Below, piece by piece: positions 34,107 through 42,496 of a stretch of DNA of 64,000 nt (position 1 is its first letter; each line of letters starts with the position of its first letter). The notes below the pieces were generated by a model, which made no database searches, had not been told where the DNA came from, and saw only the letters and a list, made by a program, of their open reading frames with translations. This stretch comes from JBKECF01 sp047974375 (GTDB taxonomy: Bacteria > Bacillota > Clostridia > Lachnospirales > CAMZNU01): NCBI GenBank assembly GCA_047974375.1, contig JBKECF010000078.1, positions 24,838-88,837 of the forward strand. The letters are read 5' to 3'. A program made the translations under genes and the position numbers.

Positions 34107-34865
34107 ATGAAATACTATTACAAAGGAATAAAGATTTATACACAAGATGGTTGTTTAGAGGTAGGTAGAAAAGCTGCACAGTTGGTTGTTGCTCAAATGA
34201 TTTGTAAACAAAAAAGTGTTTTAGGGCTAGCTACAGGTTCTACTCCTATTGCTATGTATGAAGAATTAGCTGAAATGTGTGAGTATGGCGATTTAGACTT
34301 CAAAGATATTACTACTTTTAATTTAGATGAATATTTAGGACTAGATAAAGATAATGAGCAAAGTTATGCATATTTTATGAATACTCATTTATTTAAGTAT
34401 ATAAATATAAAAAAGGAAAATATACATATACCTTCTGGAATTACTAAAGATATAAAGAAAACTTGTGAAGATTATGATAAAGCTATTTTGGAAAATGGAA
34501 TTGATTTACAGGTATTAGGCATAGGAACAAATGGGCATATTGGTTTTAACGAACCTAGTGATCATTTTGAAGCAGGTACACATTTAGTGGATTTGGATAA
34601 AGAAACTATTGAAGCTAATGCAAGGTTCTTCGAAAGTATAGATGAAGTACCAAGGCAAGCTATAAGCATGGGCATTAAGAATATAATGCAAGCTAAAAAA
34701 GTTGTTTTAATTGCTTATGGAGAAAATAAAATAGATGCTATTAAAAAAATGTTATTTGGAGAGATAACTCCGAATTTACCAGCCTCTATACTTCAAGCGC
34801 ATGGTGATTTTACTTTAGTTATTGATGAAGAAATAGGAGATGCAATAAAAGATTTGTTAGCTTAG
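34107..34865 (+). CDS. nagB: Glucosamine-6-phosphate deaminase
   Basis: 252 residues of the NagB family: LGLATGSTPIAMYEELAEMC, TTFNLDEYLGLDKDNEQSYA and LGIGTNGHIGFNEPSDHFEA carry the phosphate-binding and catalytic residues. It converts glucosamine 6-phosphate to fructose 6-phosphate and ammonia. AAAGGAATATAATT precedes ATG 34107; an in-frame ATG 14 codons upstream lies inside the GH3 gene and is rejected. No deacetylase (nagA) or GlcNAc kinase is present in the operon, so those steps must be encoded elsewhere. Confidence 0.95.
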   Translation: MKYYYKGIKIYTQDGCLEVGRKAAQLVVAQMICKQKSVLGLATGSTPIAMYEELAEMCEYGDLDFKDITTFNLDEYLGLDKDNEQSYAYFMNTHLFKYINIKKENIHIPSGITKDIKKTCEDYDKAILENGIDLQVLGIGTNGHIGFNEPSDHFEAGTHLVDLDKETIEANARFFESIDEVPRQAISMGIKNIMQAKKVVLIAYGENKIDAIKKMLFGEITPNLPASILQAHGDFTLVIDEEIGDAIKDLLA

Positions 34866-34899
34866 AAAATAAGTAGAATATAAAAAAACTGTAAGAGAT

Positions 34900-35010
34900 T
34901 GTCGGGAGAAGAAAAACCCTTGGTGCTTTGCCCAAAGCCCTTGGTCGTAAAGTCTTTCAGGGCAAGCAACCAGCCCTACAAGCTTTTATAAAAGCTTGTG
35001 CAAAATTTTA
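34900..35010 (+). repeat. Family D repeat (D1), MITE-like
   Basis: Starts TGTCGGGAGAAGAAAAACCC, continues with TTGGTGCTTTGCCCAAAGCC, and contains ACAAGCTTTTATAAAAGCTT then GTGCAAAATTTT. A second copy lies on the opposite strand at 54107-54179 with the same order of motifs and a 30-bp shorter middle. Both are downstream of operons, next to terminators. No ORF is present. Confidence 0.7.
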
Positions 35011-35014
35011 TTTA

Positions 35015-35042
35015 AAAAAGAGCGAAACCCATCGCTCTTTTT
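35015..35042. terminator. Bidirectional terminator after nagB
   Basis: AAAAAGAGCGA (35015-35025) and TCGCTCTTTTT (35032-35042) form a perfect 11-bp stem around a 6-nt loop, flanked by A- and T-tracts. It serves nagB on plus and the AEC transporter on minus. Confidence 0.85.
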
Positions 35043-35076
35043 GCGTTTTTATTTGGTAATATTTTTTATTTCAAAG

Positions 35077-36024
35077 TCAAATCCATCCAATAAATTTAAA
35101 AATAAAAATAAATCCTGTAATAGTAAAAATACTAAGTAATGTGGTATACATTATAATGTTGGAGGCTAGCTCACCGTCACCTTTCATAGAAATAGCAATT
35201 ATGTAGGAGCTAGCGGCAGTAGGTACACCAAAGAATACATAGGACACAAGCAATTCCTCTGTATTTAAATCTATGGCATATCCAACAACTACAGCTACAG
35301 CAGGTATTAATACGAGTTTAATAAAAGTTGCTACTAGCGCCATGGCTGTATTTGCATTTACTTTTTCGAAGTTGAAAGTTGCGCCAATAGTTACAAGGGC
35401 AAGAGGCGTAACCAGTTGCTTTATATATCCTGTGTATCTTTCTAATGCAATAGGTAACTTAAAGTGCAGCATATTTAGTACTAATCCTATAAAAATGGCT
35501 ATTACCAAAGGATTTTTTATTATACTAACTATCATGTTTTTAAGGGTAGCTTTATTAATTTTTTCCCCTTGGCATAAAATTAAATAGATGATGGAAAGTA
35601 TATTGTACATAGGCATAGTAAAGGCTACCATTATAGGTACAAAGGCGGGCACAGCAGGGAAAATATTTTCCAACAGGGAATAGCCTACATAAAGGAAGTT
35701 CCCACGAAAAGCACCTTGGGTAAATGTGCCTACTTTAGTTTTATCTTTTATTAAAATGCATCCCATGCCATAGGAAAAAATACTGCCTACTAATATACCG
35801 ATTAGAACATAACTAATGAACTTCATGGATATGGCTTGGTCAAAAGATGTATTTAACATATCCGTACACAACTTTATAGGCAAACCTATATAAAAAACAA
35901 AGGTGTTGGAGTTTTTTACAAAAGTTTTTGTTAATATATCTTTATTGATTAACATTTTACCTGTTATCATTAATAAAAAAATTGGTAGTGCTATATTAAT
36001 TGAGAAAAATAAATTATTTAACAT
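35077..36024 (-). CDS. AEC (auxin efflux carrier) family transporter
   Basis: 315 residues, about ten hydrophobic segments arranged as two similar halves, typical for AEC/bile-acid-fold carriers. Landmarks are NTFVFYIGLPIKLCTDMLNT near the start, GAFRGNFLYVGYSLLENIFP in the middle and FGVPTAASSYIIAISMKGDG near the end. In bacteria such carriers export malate, malonate or amino acids; the substrate here cannot be read. AAGGATAAAAA precedes ATG 36024. It stands between two strong terminators, so it is probably a single-gene unit or read at low level from the flavodiiron promoter. Confidence 0.88.
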   Translation of the reverse strand: MLNNLFFSINIALPIFLLMITGKMLINKDILTKTFVKNSNTFVFYIGLPIKLCTDMLNTSFDQAISMKFISYVLIGILVGSIFSYGMGCILIKDKTKVGTFTQGAFRGNFLYVGYSLLENIFPAVPAFVPIMVAFTMPMYNILSIIYLILCQGEKINKATLKNMIVSIIKNPLVIAIFIGLVLNMLHFKLPIALERYTGYIKQLVTPLALVTIGATFNFEKVNANTAMALVATFIKLVLIPAVAVVVGYAIDLNTEELLVSYVFFGVPTAASSYIIAISMKGDGELASNIIMYTTLLSIFTITGFIFIFKFIGWI

Positions 36025-36040
36025 TTTTTATCCTTATATA

Positions 36041-36078
36041 TTAGGGGGAGTAAAACTTTATGGTTTTACTCCCCCTAA
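36041..36078. terminator. Terminator between flavodiiron protein and AEC transporter genes
   Basis: TTAGGGGGAGTAAAAC (36041-36056) pairs perfectly with GTTTTACTCCCCCTAA (36063-36078), loop of 6 nt. The 16-bp stem directly follows the stop of the flavodiiron gene on minus. Confidence 0.85.
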
Positions 36079-36081
36079 ATG

Positions 36082-37281
36082 CTATTTAAGTCTTTTAGCC
36101 AAAACTTCATTTCCGAAGTTAACACCAAATTTAAAACAATTTGTTACGTCAACGTCTGTAGGTCTAAACAATACACGTAAGCCTTCTAAAGGTTTTTTTA
36201 GTCTAAGTTGTGCAAGCCTTGCTTCTATATTTGGCACAGCTTCCCCAGACCAACCGTAAGAGCCGAAAGCTCCGCCCAACAATCCCTTGTGTATTATTGG
36301 ATTCATTTCATAAAGTAATTCGTATATTGGTGGTAGTGCGTCAGACATAATTGTACAAGAACCAAAAAGGACGCCATCGCAAGTATTTATTTTTTTCAAA
36401 ACTTCATCTTTGTTGGAATACACCATGTCGTAAACTAAAACTTTAACGCCGACAGACTCTAGACCTCTTGTTATTTCCTTTGCCATATCTCTTGTATAAC
36501 CGTAGGAAGTAACAAATGGTATAACAACTGTAGGCTCTGTGTCTTTTTTCTCTATTGCCCATTGGCTGTATTTATCTATATGTTCCTTTAAATCCTTGCG
36601 AAGAACAGGGCCATGGCCATTGGCTATTATTTCTATATCCAAGTCTTTTATTTTTTCAACACCTTCTAAAACGAATTTACTATAGGGCTTAAAAATACAG
36701 TCGAAATAATATTTATATTCATAGGAAAAATCTTCTTTTATTAAATCGTTGAATATTTCTTCAGTACAAAAATGGCAACCGAACATATCGCAAGAGAATA
36801 AAACTTTTAACTCTGGACAATGTGTCATCATTGAATCTGGCCAATGTAAAAAAGGTGCTGGTATAAAGTTAAGGGTGTAGCCACCTAAGTCCAAAGTAGG
36901 ATTTTTTTCTATATGAACACCGTTAAAATCGAAATTTACTATTTCACGTAAATATCTAAGGGCAACTCTTGTGCCATATATTTGTAAATTGGGGTTTAAT
37001 TCTAAAATTTTATGTAAACTGCCAGAATGGTCTGGCTCTGTGTGGTTAGTTATTATGTAATCTATATCTCTTATATCTATAACAGAACTGAGTCTTTCTA
37101 TGTACTCATCGTATTTTTCTTCCTTACATATATCTATTAATGCTGTTTTTTCTTTTCCTTTTATTACGTAGGAATTGTAAGTAGTGCCTTTTTCTGTTTT
37201 TAATACTACATCAAAAACTTCTATATCGTAGTCCCTAGTGCCGACCCAATATACATCTTTTGTAACTTCTAATGCCTTCAT
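36082..37281 (-). CDS. fprA: A-type flavodiiron protein (FprA)
   Basis: 399 residues. The metallo-beta-lactamase-like half has the di-iron motif NHTEPDHSGSL (His 80, Glu 82, Asp 84, His 85), SCDMFGCHF with Asp about 166, and NGHGPVLR. The flavodoxin half starts at about 255 (VVIPFVTSYGYTRDMAKEIT) and binds FMN. FprA proteins reduce oxygen to water and/or NO to N2O and protect anaerobes. GGAGGTAATT precedes ATG 37281. A near-consensus promoter with an internal Rex-like site lies upstream. It is a single-gene unit. Confidence 0.95.
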   Translation of the reverse strand: MKALEVTKDVYWVGTRDYDIEVFDVVLKTEKGTTYNSYVIKGKEKTALIDICKEEKYDEYIERLSSVIDIRDIDYIITNHTEPDHSGSLHKILELNPNLQIYGTRVALRYLREIVNFDFNGVHIEKNPTLDLGGYTLNFIPAPFLHWPDSMMTHCPELKVLFSCDMFGCHFCTEEIFNDLIKEDFSYEYKYYFDCIFKPYSKFVLEGVEKIKDLDIEIIANGHGPVLRKDLKEHIDKYSQWAIEKKDTEPTVVIPFVTSYGYTRDMAKEITRGLESVGVKVLVYDMVYSNKDEVLKKINTCDGVLFGSCTIMSDALPPIYELLYEMNPIIHKGLLGGAFGSYGWSGEAVPNIEARLAQLRLKKPLEGLRVLFRPTDVDVTNCFKFGVNFGNEVLAKRLK

Positions 37282-37336
37282 AATTACCTCCTGTTGTTAG
37301 TATTTTTTATAATCTAATATAAATTTCCGATTTATT

Positions 37337-37395
37337 CCTAGTTTTTTACTAGGTTTTCTTTAGTTAATATTATTACAATTAAAGGGCTATGTCAA
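37337..37395 (-). promoter_or_regulatory. Promoter of fprA with Rex-like site and palindrome
   Basis: On the minus strand TTGACA (37395-37390), a 17-bp spacer and TAATAT (37372-37367) form a near-consensus promoter. The -10 box lies inside TTGTAATAATATTAACTA (37378-37361), which matches TTGTTAAnnnnTTAACAA in 11 of 14 arm positions. Just downstream is the palindrome CCTAGT-TTTTT-ACTAGG (37337-37353) at about +7 to +23, a possible second operator. The promoter is secure; the regulator assignments are tentative. Confidence 0.75.
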
Positions 37396-37597
37396 TGAAA
37401 AAACAGTCTGCAAACCTTGTTTTATATAAGTTTAGTAAATTTTAAGTGATTTTTCATTTTTGGCATTAATTATGTACTTATTATAGTAGTGATAAAAGTA
37501 TTTGTTTTTTTCTTTCTGTGCATAAATATATGATTTATTCAACTAATAATTAGTTTTATATAGTTGTAATATATAAAAAAGAAAATAAAGGAGAATT

Positions 37598-37922
37598 ATG
37601 AAAGAGGAAGGTGAATATTTTATTGACTATATGAAACCTAAAAAAATTGGAATTTTCAAAAAAACTTGCCATTAGTATAGTTGCTGTATTTATTGGCACG
37701 TGGTTTTTAGCTTGGGCGTCTTGGTTTACTAAAGAAAAAATTCCTATGGATATGCTGGAGTTTATTAACATACCCTTGTCTATAATAATAACAGGCTATT
37801 TTTCAAAGTCTGGATACGAAAATGGAACTAAAATATGTCAGACAGAAAGGATTAACAATGTGTTAGTACTCATAACAACTTCATTAATAGATTGTTTTTT
37901 AATCACAAATCTAATAACTTAA
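37598..37922 (+). pseudogene. Small membrane protein gene with a frameshift in an A7 run
   Basis: AAAGGAGAATT precedes ATG 37598, reading MKEEGEYFIDYMKPKK and then stopping at 37673. The next frame, entered at the A7 run 37640-37646, continues as LEFSKKLAISIVAVFIGTWF and LAWASWFTKEKIPMDM, and then IITGYFSKSGYENGTK. This is one clear transmembrane helix and a second hydrophobic part, looking like small phage-type or uncharacterised membrane proteins. One A fewer would join the frames (KPKKLEFSKKLAIS). So it is a broken gene, a case of polymerase slippage, or a sequence error. The function is unknown. Confidence 0.6.
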
Positions 37923-38270
37923 AAAAACCGCTAAATCAAAAAAATTATCCTCATACTTTACATCTTCAAATCCTCTTATATCTATTTCGGAATTTATTTA
38001 TTAGAATATTGGAAATAAAATGTAAATCTTTAAATAAATAACTTAATTCCTGATTTCTAAGCAAGTTTATTTCAATACCTTCATGCATGTAAGAAATATT
38101 ATTTTCTTTTAATCCATTATGAATTCGGTTTTTTATACTTCTAAAATTAATTTTTCCAATGTATTTAAGCACCTATCTACATCATAGTTAGTATTTTCAA
38201 ATTTAAATTCAATGGCATATCTTTCTCTAGCTCTGGTCTGGATAATATCTTCTTCTATAGATATTTGCAT
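37911..38270 (-). pseudogene. Remnant of an unrecognised gene, broken by at least two frameshifts
   Basis: On minus, GGGAGTTTTTT precedes ATG 38270 and reads MQISIEEDIIQTRARERYAI then EFKFENTNYDVDRCLNTLEK before a stop at 38133. A second frame then gives SIKNRIHNGLKENNISYMHE and onward to ISNILINKFRN. A third frame gives EIDIRGFEDVKYEDNFFDLA and stops at 37911. The three pieces are adjacent, in order, and protein-like in composition, so a decayed gene is more likely than chance. No family was recognised. It overlaps the tail of the opposite frameshifted gene. Confidence 0.35.
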
Positions 38271-38551
38271 AAAAAACTCCCAAAAGAACTCAGGAGTTGG
38301 CACTACTTATATTGAGTGTATCATTATTATTTTATATAAAACTATCAATTTACTAACATATTACTTTTATGTTTCAATCATTTTTCTATGCTGTATAATT
38401 AAATAAAGTAATTGCCTAAAATAAAGAAATGTATAAACAATATATTTAATTATAATTACATATAATGACATGTAAATTTTTCATATAAATCTAAAAAATC
38501 TACATTTAATTTATTTGTAAAGATGCTATCATTAAAATTAAAAGGTGAAAT

Positions 38552-40297
38552 ATGAAAGATATAAGTAAAAAATCTACAAGTATAAAATATCAAATCAATA
38601 AATTTCTTATTGGTGCTATTATTACCCTTATTATTATTTGTACAGGAATAAATTTTTCCTTTAAACAAGTACTACTATCTAATCAATATGAATATACCGC
38701 TATAACATCTGAAAGATTAACTAGTCAACTTAATTTGCTTTATGATAGGCTAGATAATTTCAGTTTAGAATTATCTAGTGAAGCAGAAGTGCAACAATTA
38801 CTAATTGTTGATATATCGGAAAAATATAATTATGTAAGACATTTATCAGATAAAATAGCATATTACAAAATTTTGGAACCTAGTATAATTGACATTTCAT
38901 TAATAAGTGAAAATTTAACATATTCTTCTTTATATAGTCGCGAAAAATTATTGGAATTGAAATCTAATAATGAAAAAAATATATACTCATTTCTAGGTAC
39001 TGAAAATTCAGATTACATAACTGTAAATAATGACACTAAGATGTTGTTATTTGGACGTAATATATTCAAAAATGGCGAAAATATTGGAATGATAGTAATA
39101 TCTATCGATCCTATTTACTTTCAATTAGATGCAAATATCAGTATGAATTCTTATTATTTATTAGCTGATGACGATGAAATATTATTGACACTTAACAATG
39201 ATGATGAGAAAACAAATGATATTTGGAGTATTTGGAAAGCAAACAATACTGACTTAGATGAAGACTATATTAATTCAAAATCACTTATTATTCAAAGTAT
39301 ATATTCCGAAAAATTAAATTGCTACCAAATAAGCGCTTTAAATACAAAGCAAGTCGACCAAAATATGAATATGACACGTAACTTTGTTTGGAGTATATTT
39401 TTTTTAGTAATACTTTATATATTCCTTATTTTATTTAATGTTAATTACAAAGTTGTAAATCCTTTAAATGAATTTCATACTGTAATTAAAGAAATACGAT
39501 CTCAACAAAAAAGAACAATTGAAATGGATTACGATTTAAAAGCATGTGCAGAAATATTAGAACTTGAATTAGAATTTAGTAATATGATGGAAGATATAGA
39601 AAAACTAAATAAGAAGATATTTGAAACATCAAGAAATTTATATGAAATGGAATATCATAAACAAAAGGCAGAATTGAATTTTATGAAAAGTCAAGTTGAT
39701 CCACATTTTTTATATAACACACTTGAATTAGTTAGAAGAATGGCTAATGACATTGAACATCCCGTATTGGCTCAAATTGCAATTGATATGGGAAATATTT
39801 TTAGGTATAGCGCTAAAGGAAGTAGCATTGTAAAATTCAGCGATGAAATTTCTATAGTTAAATCATATATACGCATTCAACAGACGCGATTTAAAGGGAA
39901 AATGCAAGTATACTATTCTATACCACCAGATATTTTGGAATTGAAAATTCCCAAAATGTTATTACAACCAATTGTTGAGAACGCAATATATCATGGAATT
40001 GAGCCGAAATCAACTGATGGAAAATTATTTATAGGTGCTTATACTAATGATAATGTATTATTTATTACGATAAAGGATACTGGTATAGGAATTGATGAAA
40101 ACAAGTTAAAAAAAATAAGAAAACGACTATCTGCAAAGCTTTACGATACAAGTAAATACGTTGGAATAATAAATACAAATGCTAGAATTCAGCTACAATA
40201 TGGAAGTAATAACTATGGGATAACAATTGAAAGTGAAATTAATGACGGAACAACAGTAACACTTAATGTACCTATTACCACGTTGGAGGATAATTAA
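38552..40297 (+). CDS. Sensor histidine kinase, YesM type
   Basis: 581 residues. Two membrane helices (about 18-40 and about 285-305) enclose an extracellular sensor region of about 240 residues. A HAMP-like linker leads to the His_kinase domain, whose phospho-accepting His is in VDPHFLYNTLELVRRMAN, and to the HATPase domain (NAIYHGIEPK; IKDTGIGIDENKLKK). YesM kinases respond to extracellular oligosaccharides, often together with an Lpl-type binding protein. AAGGTGAAAT precedes ATG. Its regulator gene begins 1 nt after the stop. The intended signal is probably an arabino- or galacto-oligosaccharide, judging from the operon downstream. Confidence 0.92.
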   Translation: MKDISKKSTSIKYQINKFLIGAIITLIIICTGINFSFKQVLLSNQYEYTAITSERLTSQLNLLYDRLDNFSLELSSEAEVQQLLIVDISEKYNYVRHLSDKIAYYKILEPSIIDISLISENLTYSSLYSREKLLELKSNNEKNIYSFLGTENSDYITVNNDTKMLLFGRNIFKNGENIGMIVISIDPIYFQLDANISMNSYYLLADDDEILLTLNNDDEKTNDIWSIWKANNTDLDEDYINSKSLIIQSIYSEKLNCYQISALNTKQVDQNMNMTRNFVWSIFFLVILYIFLILFNVNYKVVNPLNEFHTVIKEIRSQQKRTIEMDYDLKACAEILELELEFSNMMEDIEKLNKKIFETSRNLYEMEYHKQKAELNFMKSQVDPHFLYNTLELVRRMANDIEHPVLAQIAIDMGNIFRYSAKGSSIVKFSDEISIVKSYIRIQQTRFKGKMQVYYSIPPDILELKIPKMLLQPIVENAIYHGIEPKSTDGKLFIGAYTNDNVLFITIKDTGIGIDENKLKKIRKRLSAKLYDTSKYVGIINTNARIQLQYGSNNYGITIESEINDGTTVTLNVPITTLEDN

Positions 40298-40298
40298 T

Positions 40299-41681
40299 AT
40301 GTTTAATGTTTTAATTGCCGATGATGAAACTTCGCTATTCCAATCCATGAAAGACGCTATAAATTGGGAAGAATTAGGATTGAACCTGGCAATTTATGTA
40401 AATAGTGGAAAAAAGGCTGTGGATGTCATTTTAAATAGTGAAATAGATATTGCAATACTTGATATAAGAATGCCAGAATTAAATGGCTTGGAAGTATGCG
40501 AAATAGTACGAAGAGAAAATTTAAATGTTCAAATAATAATAGTAAGTGGATATGCTGAATTTTCATATGCTGAAAAAGCAATAGGGTATGGAGTGTTAGG
40601 ATATTGTTTGAAACCAGTTGAGTATGATAAGGTGACTCGTTTATTGCTTAAAGCAAAAAATAAACTAATGGAAAATTCATTACATTTATCTAGTTCTGAA
40701 CTAGTTAATGCTTTAGAGTATAATGACTTAGTTTTAGTAAAAAATATACTTAGAAAATTAGGTTTTAGAAATGATAGTTACTACATTGCAGTAACAGTTG
40801 GGAAAGAAAAACTAAATATTAATGAAGAAATATCATTTGTACTTGAACTAGGAAGAGAACAATATGGATATATATTGTCAAACTCCCCAGAAAAACATAA
40901 ACTAGAATATTGGGAAGAAAATCCTAATAATTTGGGGATTGGCCTTCTAAAAAACAAAATTGAGTTAAAAGATTTAAATACAAGTCTTCTAAAATGCAGT
41001 CAACAGGCCCATCAATATTTTATAGATGCAAATGCCAAAATTACATATAAACAAAATGATGATAAAGCAAATGACATATTAAGTAATATATCTAATAATA
41101 TCAAGAAAAAACAATGGGATATTGTATGCAAGCAATTAATAAATATTGAAAAAAAATCAAAGAATTATTTCTCAATTAGGACTGCTTTGAAACTATATAA
41201 TATGGTATACACAAGTGATTTTTTTAAACAAGAAGGCAACGATAATTACATGTATGGTATAAAACAACTTATTTTGGAGTACAACAATTTTTCAGAGATG
41301 TTAAGTATTCTGTATAGTGAAATTCAAAAAATTAACAAATATAAAGAAGATGTTAATACTTTTACTAATGAAGCATTTCTTAAACTTATGAATTATATTA
41401 ATAGCGAGTATAGGGAAAATATTTCCCTTACAAAAGCTGGGGAAGTGTTACATATGAATCCTAATTATGTAAGCCAGCTATTTAAAAGAGGAGCAGGAAT
41501 AACTTTTGTGCAATACATAACTCAACTGAGAATGGACGAAGCAATACAATTATTACTTACAACACAAAAAACAGTTGCCGAAATCTCTGATGATGTTGGT
41601 GTAAATGATTATTTTTATTTTCTAAAGTTATTCAAAAAATATACAGGAAAAACTCCTAGCCAATACAGGGAAGAAAATTAA
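40299..41681 (+). CDS. Response regulator with AraC-type DNA-binding domain, YesN type
   Basis: 460 residues. Receiver domain FNVLIADDETSLFQSMKDAI with DD and the phosphorylated Asp in DIAILDIRMPELNG (about 55), Lys in GYCLKPVEYDK. A long linker of about 230 residues is followed by two AraC helix-turn-helix motifs (VLHMNPNYVSQLFKRGAGIT; VGVNDYFYFLKLFKKYTGKT). The start 40299 with GTTGGAGGATAATTAAT was preferred over an ATG 11 codons upstream inside the kinase gene. It should activate the binding-protein/GH51/GH43/GH42 operon. A terminator and repeat B2 separate it from that operon. Confidence 0.92.
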   Translation: MFNVLIADDETSLFQSMKDAINWEELGLNLAIYVNSGKKAVDVILNSEIDIAILDIRMPELNGLEVCEIVRRENLNVQIIIVSGYAEFSYAEKAIGYGVLGYCLKPVEYDKVTRLLLKAKNKLMENSLHLSSSELVNALEYNDLVLVKNILRKLGFRNDSYYIAVTVGKEKLNINEEISFVLELGREQYGYILSNSPEKHKLEYWEENPNNLGIGLLKNKIELKDLNTSLLKCSQQAHQYFIDANAKITYKQNDDKANDILSNISNNIKKKQWDIVCKQLINIEKKSKNYFSIRTALKLYNMVYTSDFFKQEGNDNYMYGIKQLILEYNNFSEMLSILYSEIQKINKYKEDVNTFTNEAFLKLMNYINSEYRENISLTKAGEVLHMNPNYVSQLFKRGAGITFVQYITQLRMDEAIQLLLTTQKTVAEISDDVGVNDYFYFLKLFKKYTGKTPSQYREEN

Positions 41682-41715
41682 GATATAAAATTTTTGTTAA
41701 TTTTATATCTTTTTT
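41681..41715 (+). terminator. Terminator after the two-component pair
   Basis: AGATATAAAATT (41681-41692) pairs with AATTTTATATCT (41699-41710) followed by a T-run. It begins at the stop codon of the response regulator gene. Confidence 0.82.
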
Positions 41716-41723
41716 AATTTAAT

Positions 41724-41937
41724 CGGTAAAAATTAGACCACCACCTCAATGCCGGTATCTGGTCGTTTACTATGTAAACTGCTCTGGTTATAAAGCTTTG
41801 CTTTATTGCTCGAGTCTGGTCGAAAGTTGTGATTTCTGCTCGACTATGCAACCAAGTATGCGACCAACTCGGTTATGTGGCCAAATTCGCTGCTCAGTGG
41901 GGGTGAAATCCCCCACTGACGGATAGGTCTATTGACT
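41724..41937 (+). repeat. Family B repeat, long copy with internal modules (B2)
   Basis: It starts AAAAATTAGACCACCACC and ends CCCCCACTGACGGATAGG then TCTATTGACT, the ends shared with B1 and B3. The 150-bp interior contains palindromes such as GTTTACtatGTAAAC and a perfect hairpin TCAGTGGGGG-TGAAAT-CCCCCACTGA. It also contains AAAGCTTTGCTTTATTGCT (41792-41810), the inverse of module C1. Several CGAC/GTCG-bounded blocks follow one another, so it looks like nested insertions of small elements. No ORF is present. Confidence 0.72.
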
Positions 41938-42496
41938 AAAAAATGTAATTTGTTAGAAATTAGAACTAAAATATTTACATAGATCTATACAAATATTACA
42001 TTTGTGATTATTTTCAATTTTGTTAGACTGATTTTAATAAATTGCTAATCCGTGTGAAAATTTAAAAACCATATTGATTATTGAGTAATCACGGAAAGTG
42101 ATAAATAAAAAATAGACAATAAAGTATTAGAAGATTTTGCTGAAATTGTAAGTTAAATTTAAAAAAAGGGTCAATTAATATAATCAGGATCACGTTTGAA
42201 CTTTTTATTAAAAAAACACTAAATTTTCCTGAAAAATTTTATGGCTTTGCCATGTACCTAACATAAAAAACCCCCCTTTCAATTAAAAATAATAAATATC
42301 TCTACACTTTTAATTTTGTGGCGTTTTTGATTTATCAATATGTATTTTAAACAAATTTACGATGTATTTTATATGCATTATTCAAAGCTGTAATTTTTTT
42401 CAGGGGGGATGTTTGATTGTATAACAATAAAAAAATCCCTCTACAAAGAGGGTTGTGAGTTTCCGTGAAAACTCATTATTTTAAAGGAGGATTATT
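41938..42496 (+). promoter_or_regulatory. Long leader region of the arabinogalactan-type operon
   Basis: 559 bp without a credible gene. Features are a palindrome TGATTA-TTGAG-TAATCA (42075-42091), ATGGCtttGCCAT near 42240, a C6 run near 42275 and a G6 run near 42404. Just before the ribosome site are two neat hairpins, CCCTCT-ACAA-AGAGGG (42437-42452) and TGAGTTT-CCGTG-AAAACTCA (42455-42475). The last ends about 10 nt upstream of AAAGGAGG. The length and the hairpins suggest post-transcriptional control. I found no recognised riboswitch class and could not fix the promoter. Confidence 0.45.

Noticed and set aside
42436..42476. A known riboswitch or T-box before the binding-protein gene.
   Set aside because: The two hairpins do not carry the conserved core of any class I could recognise.
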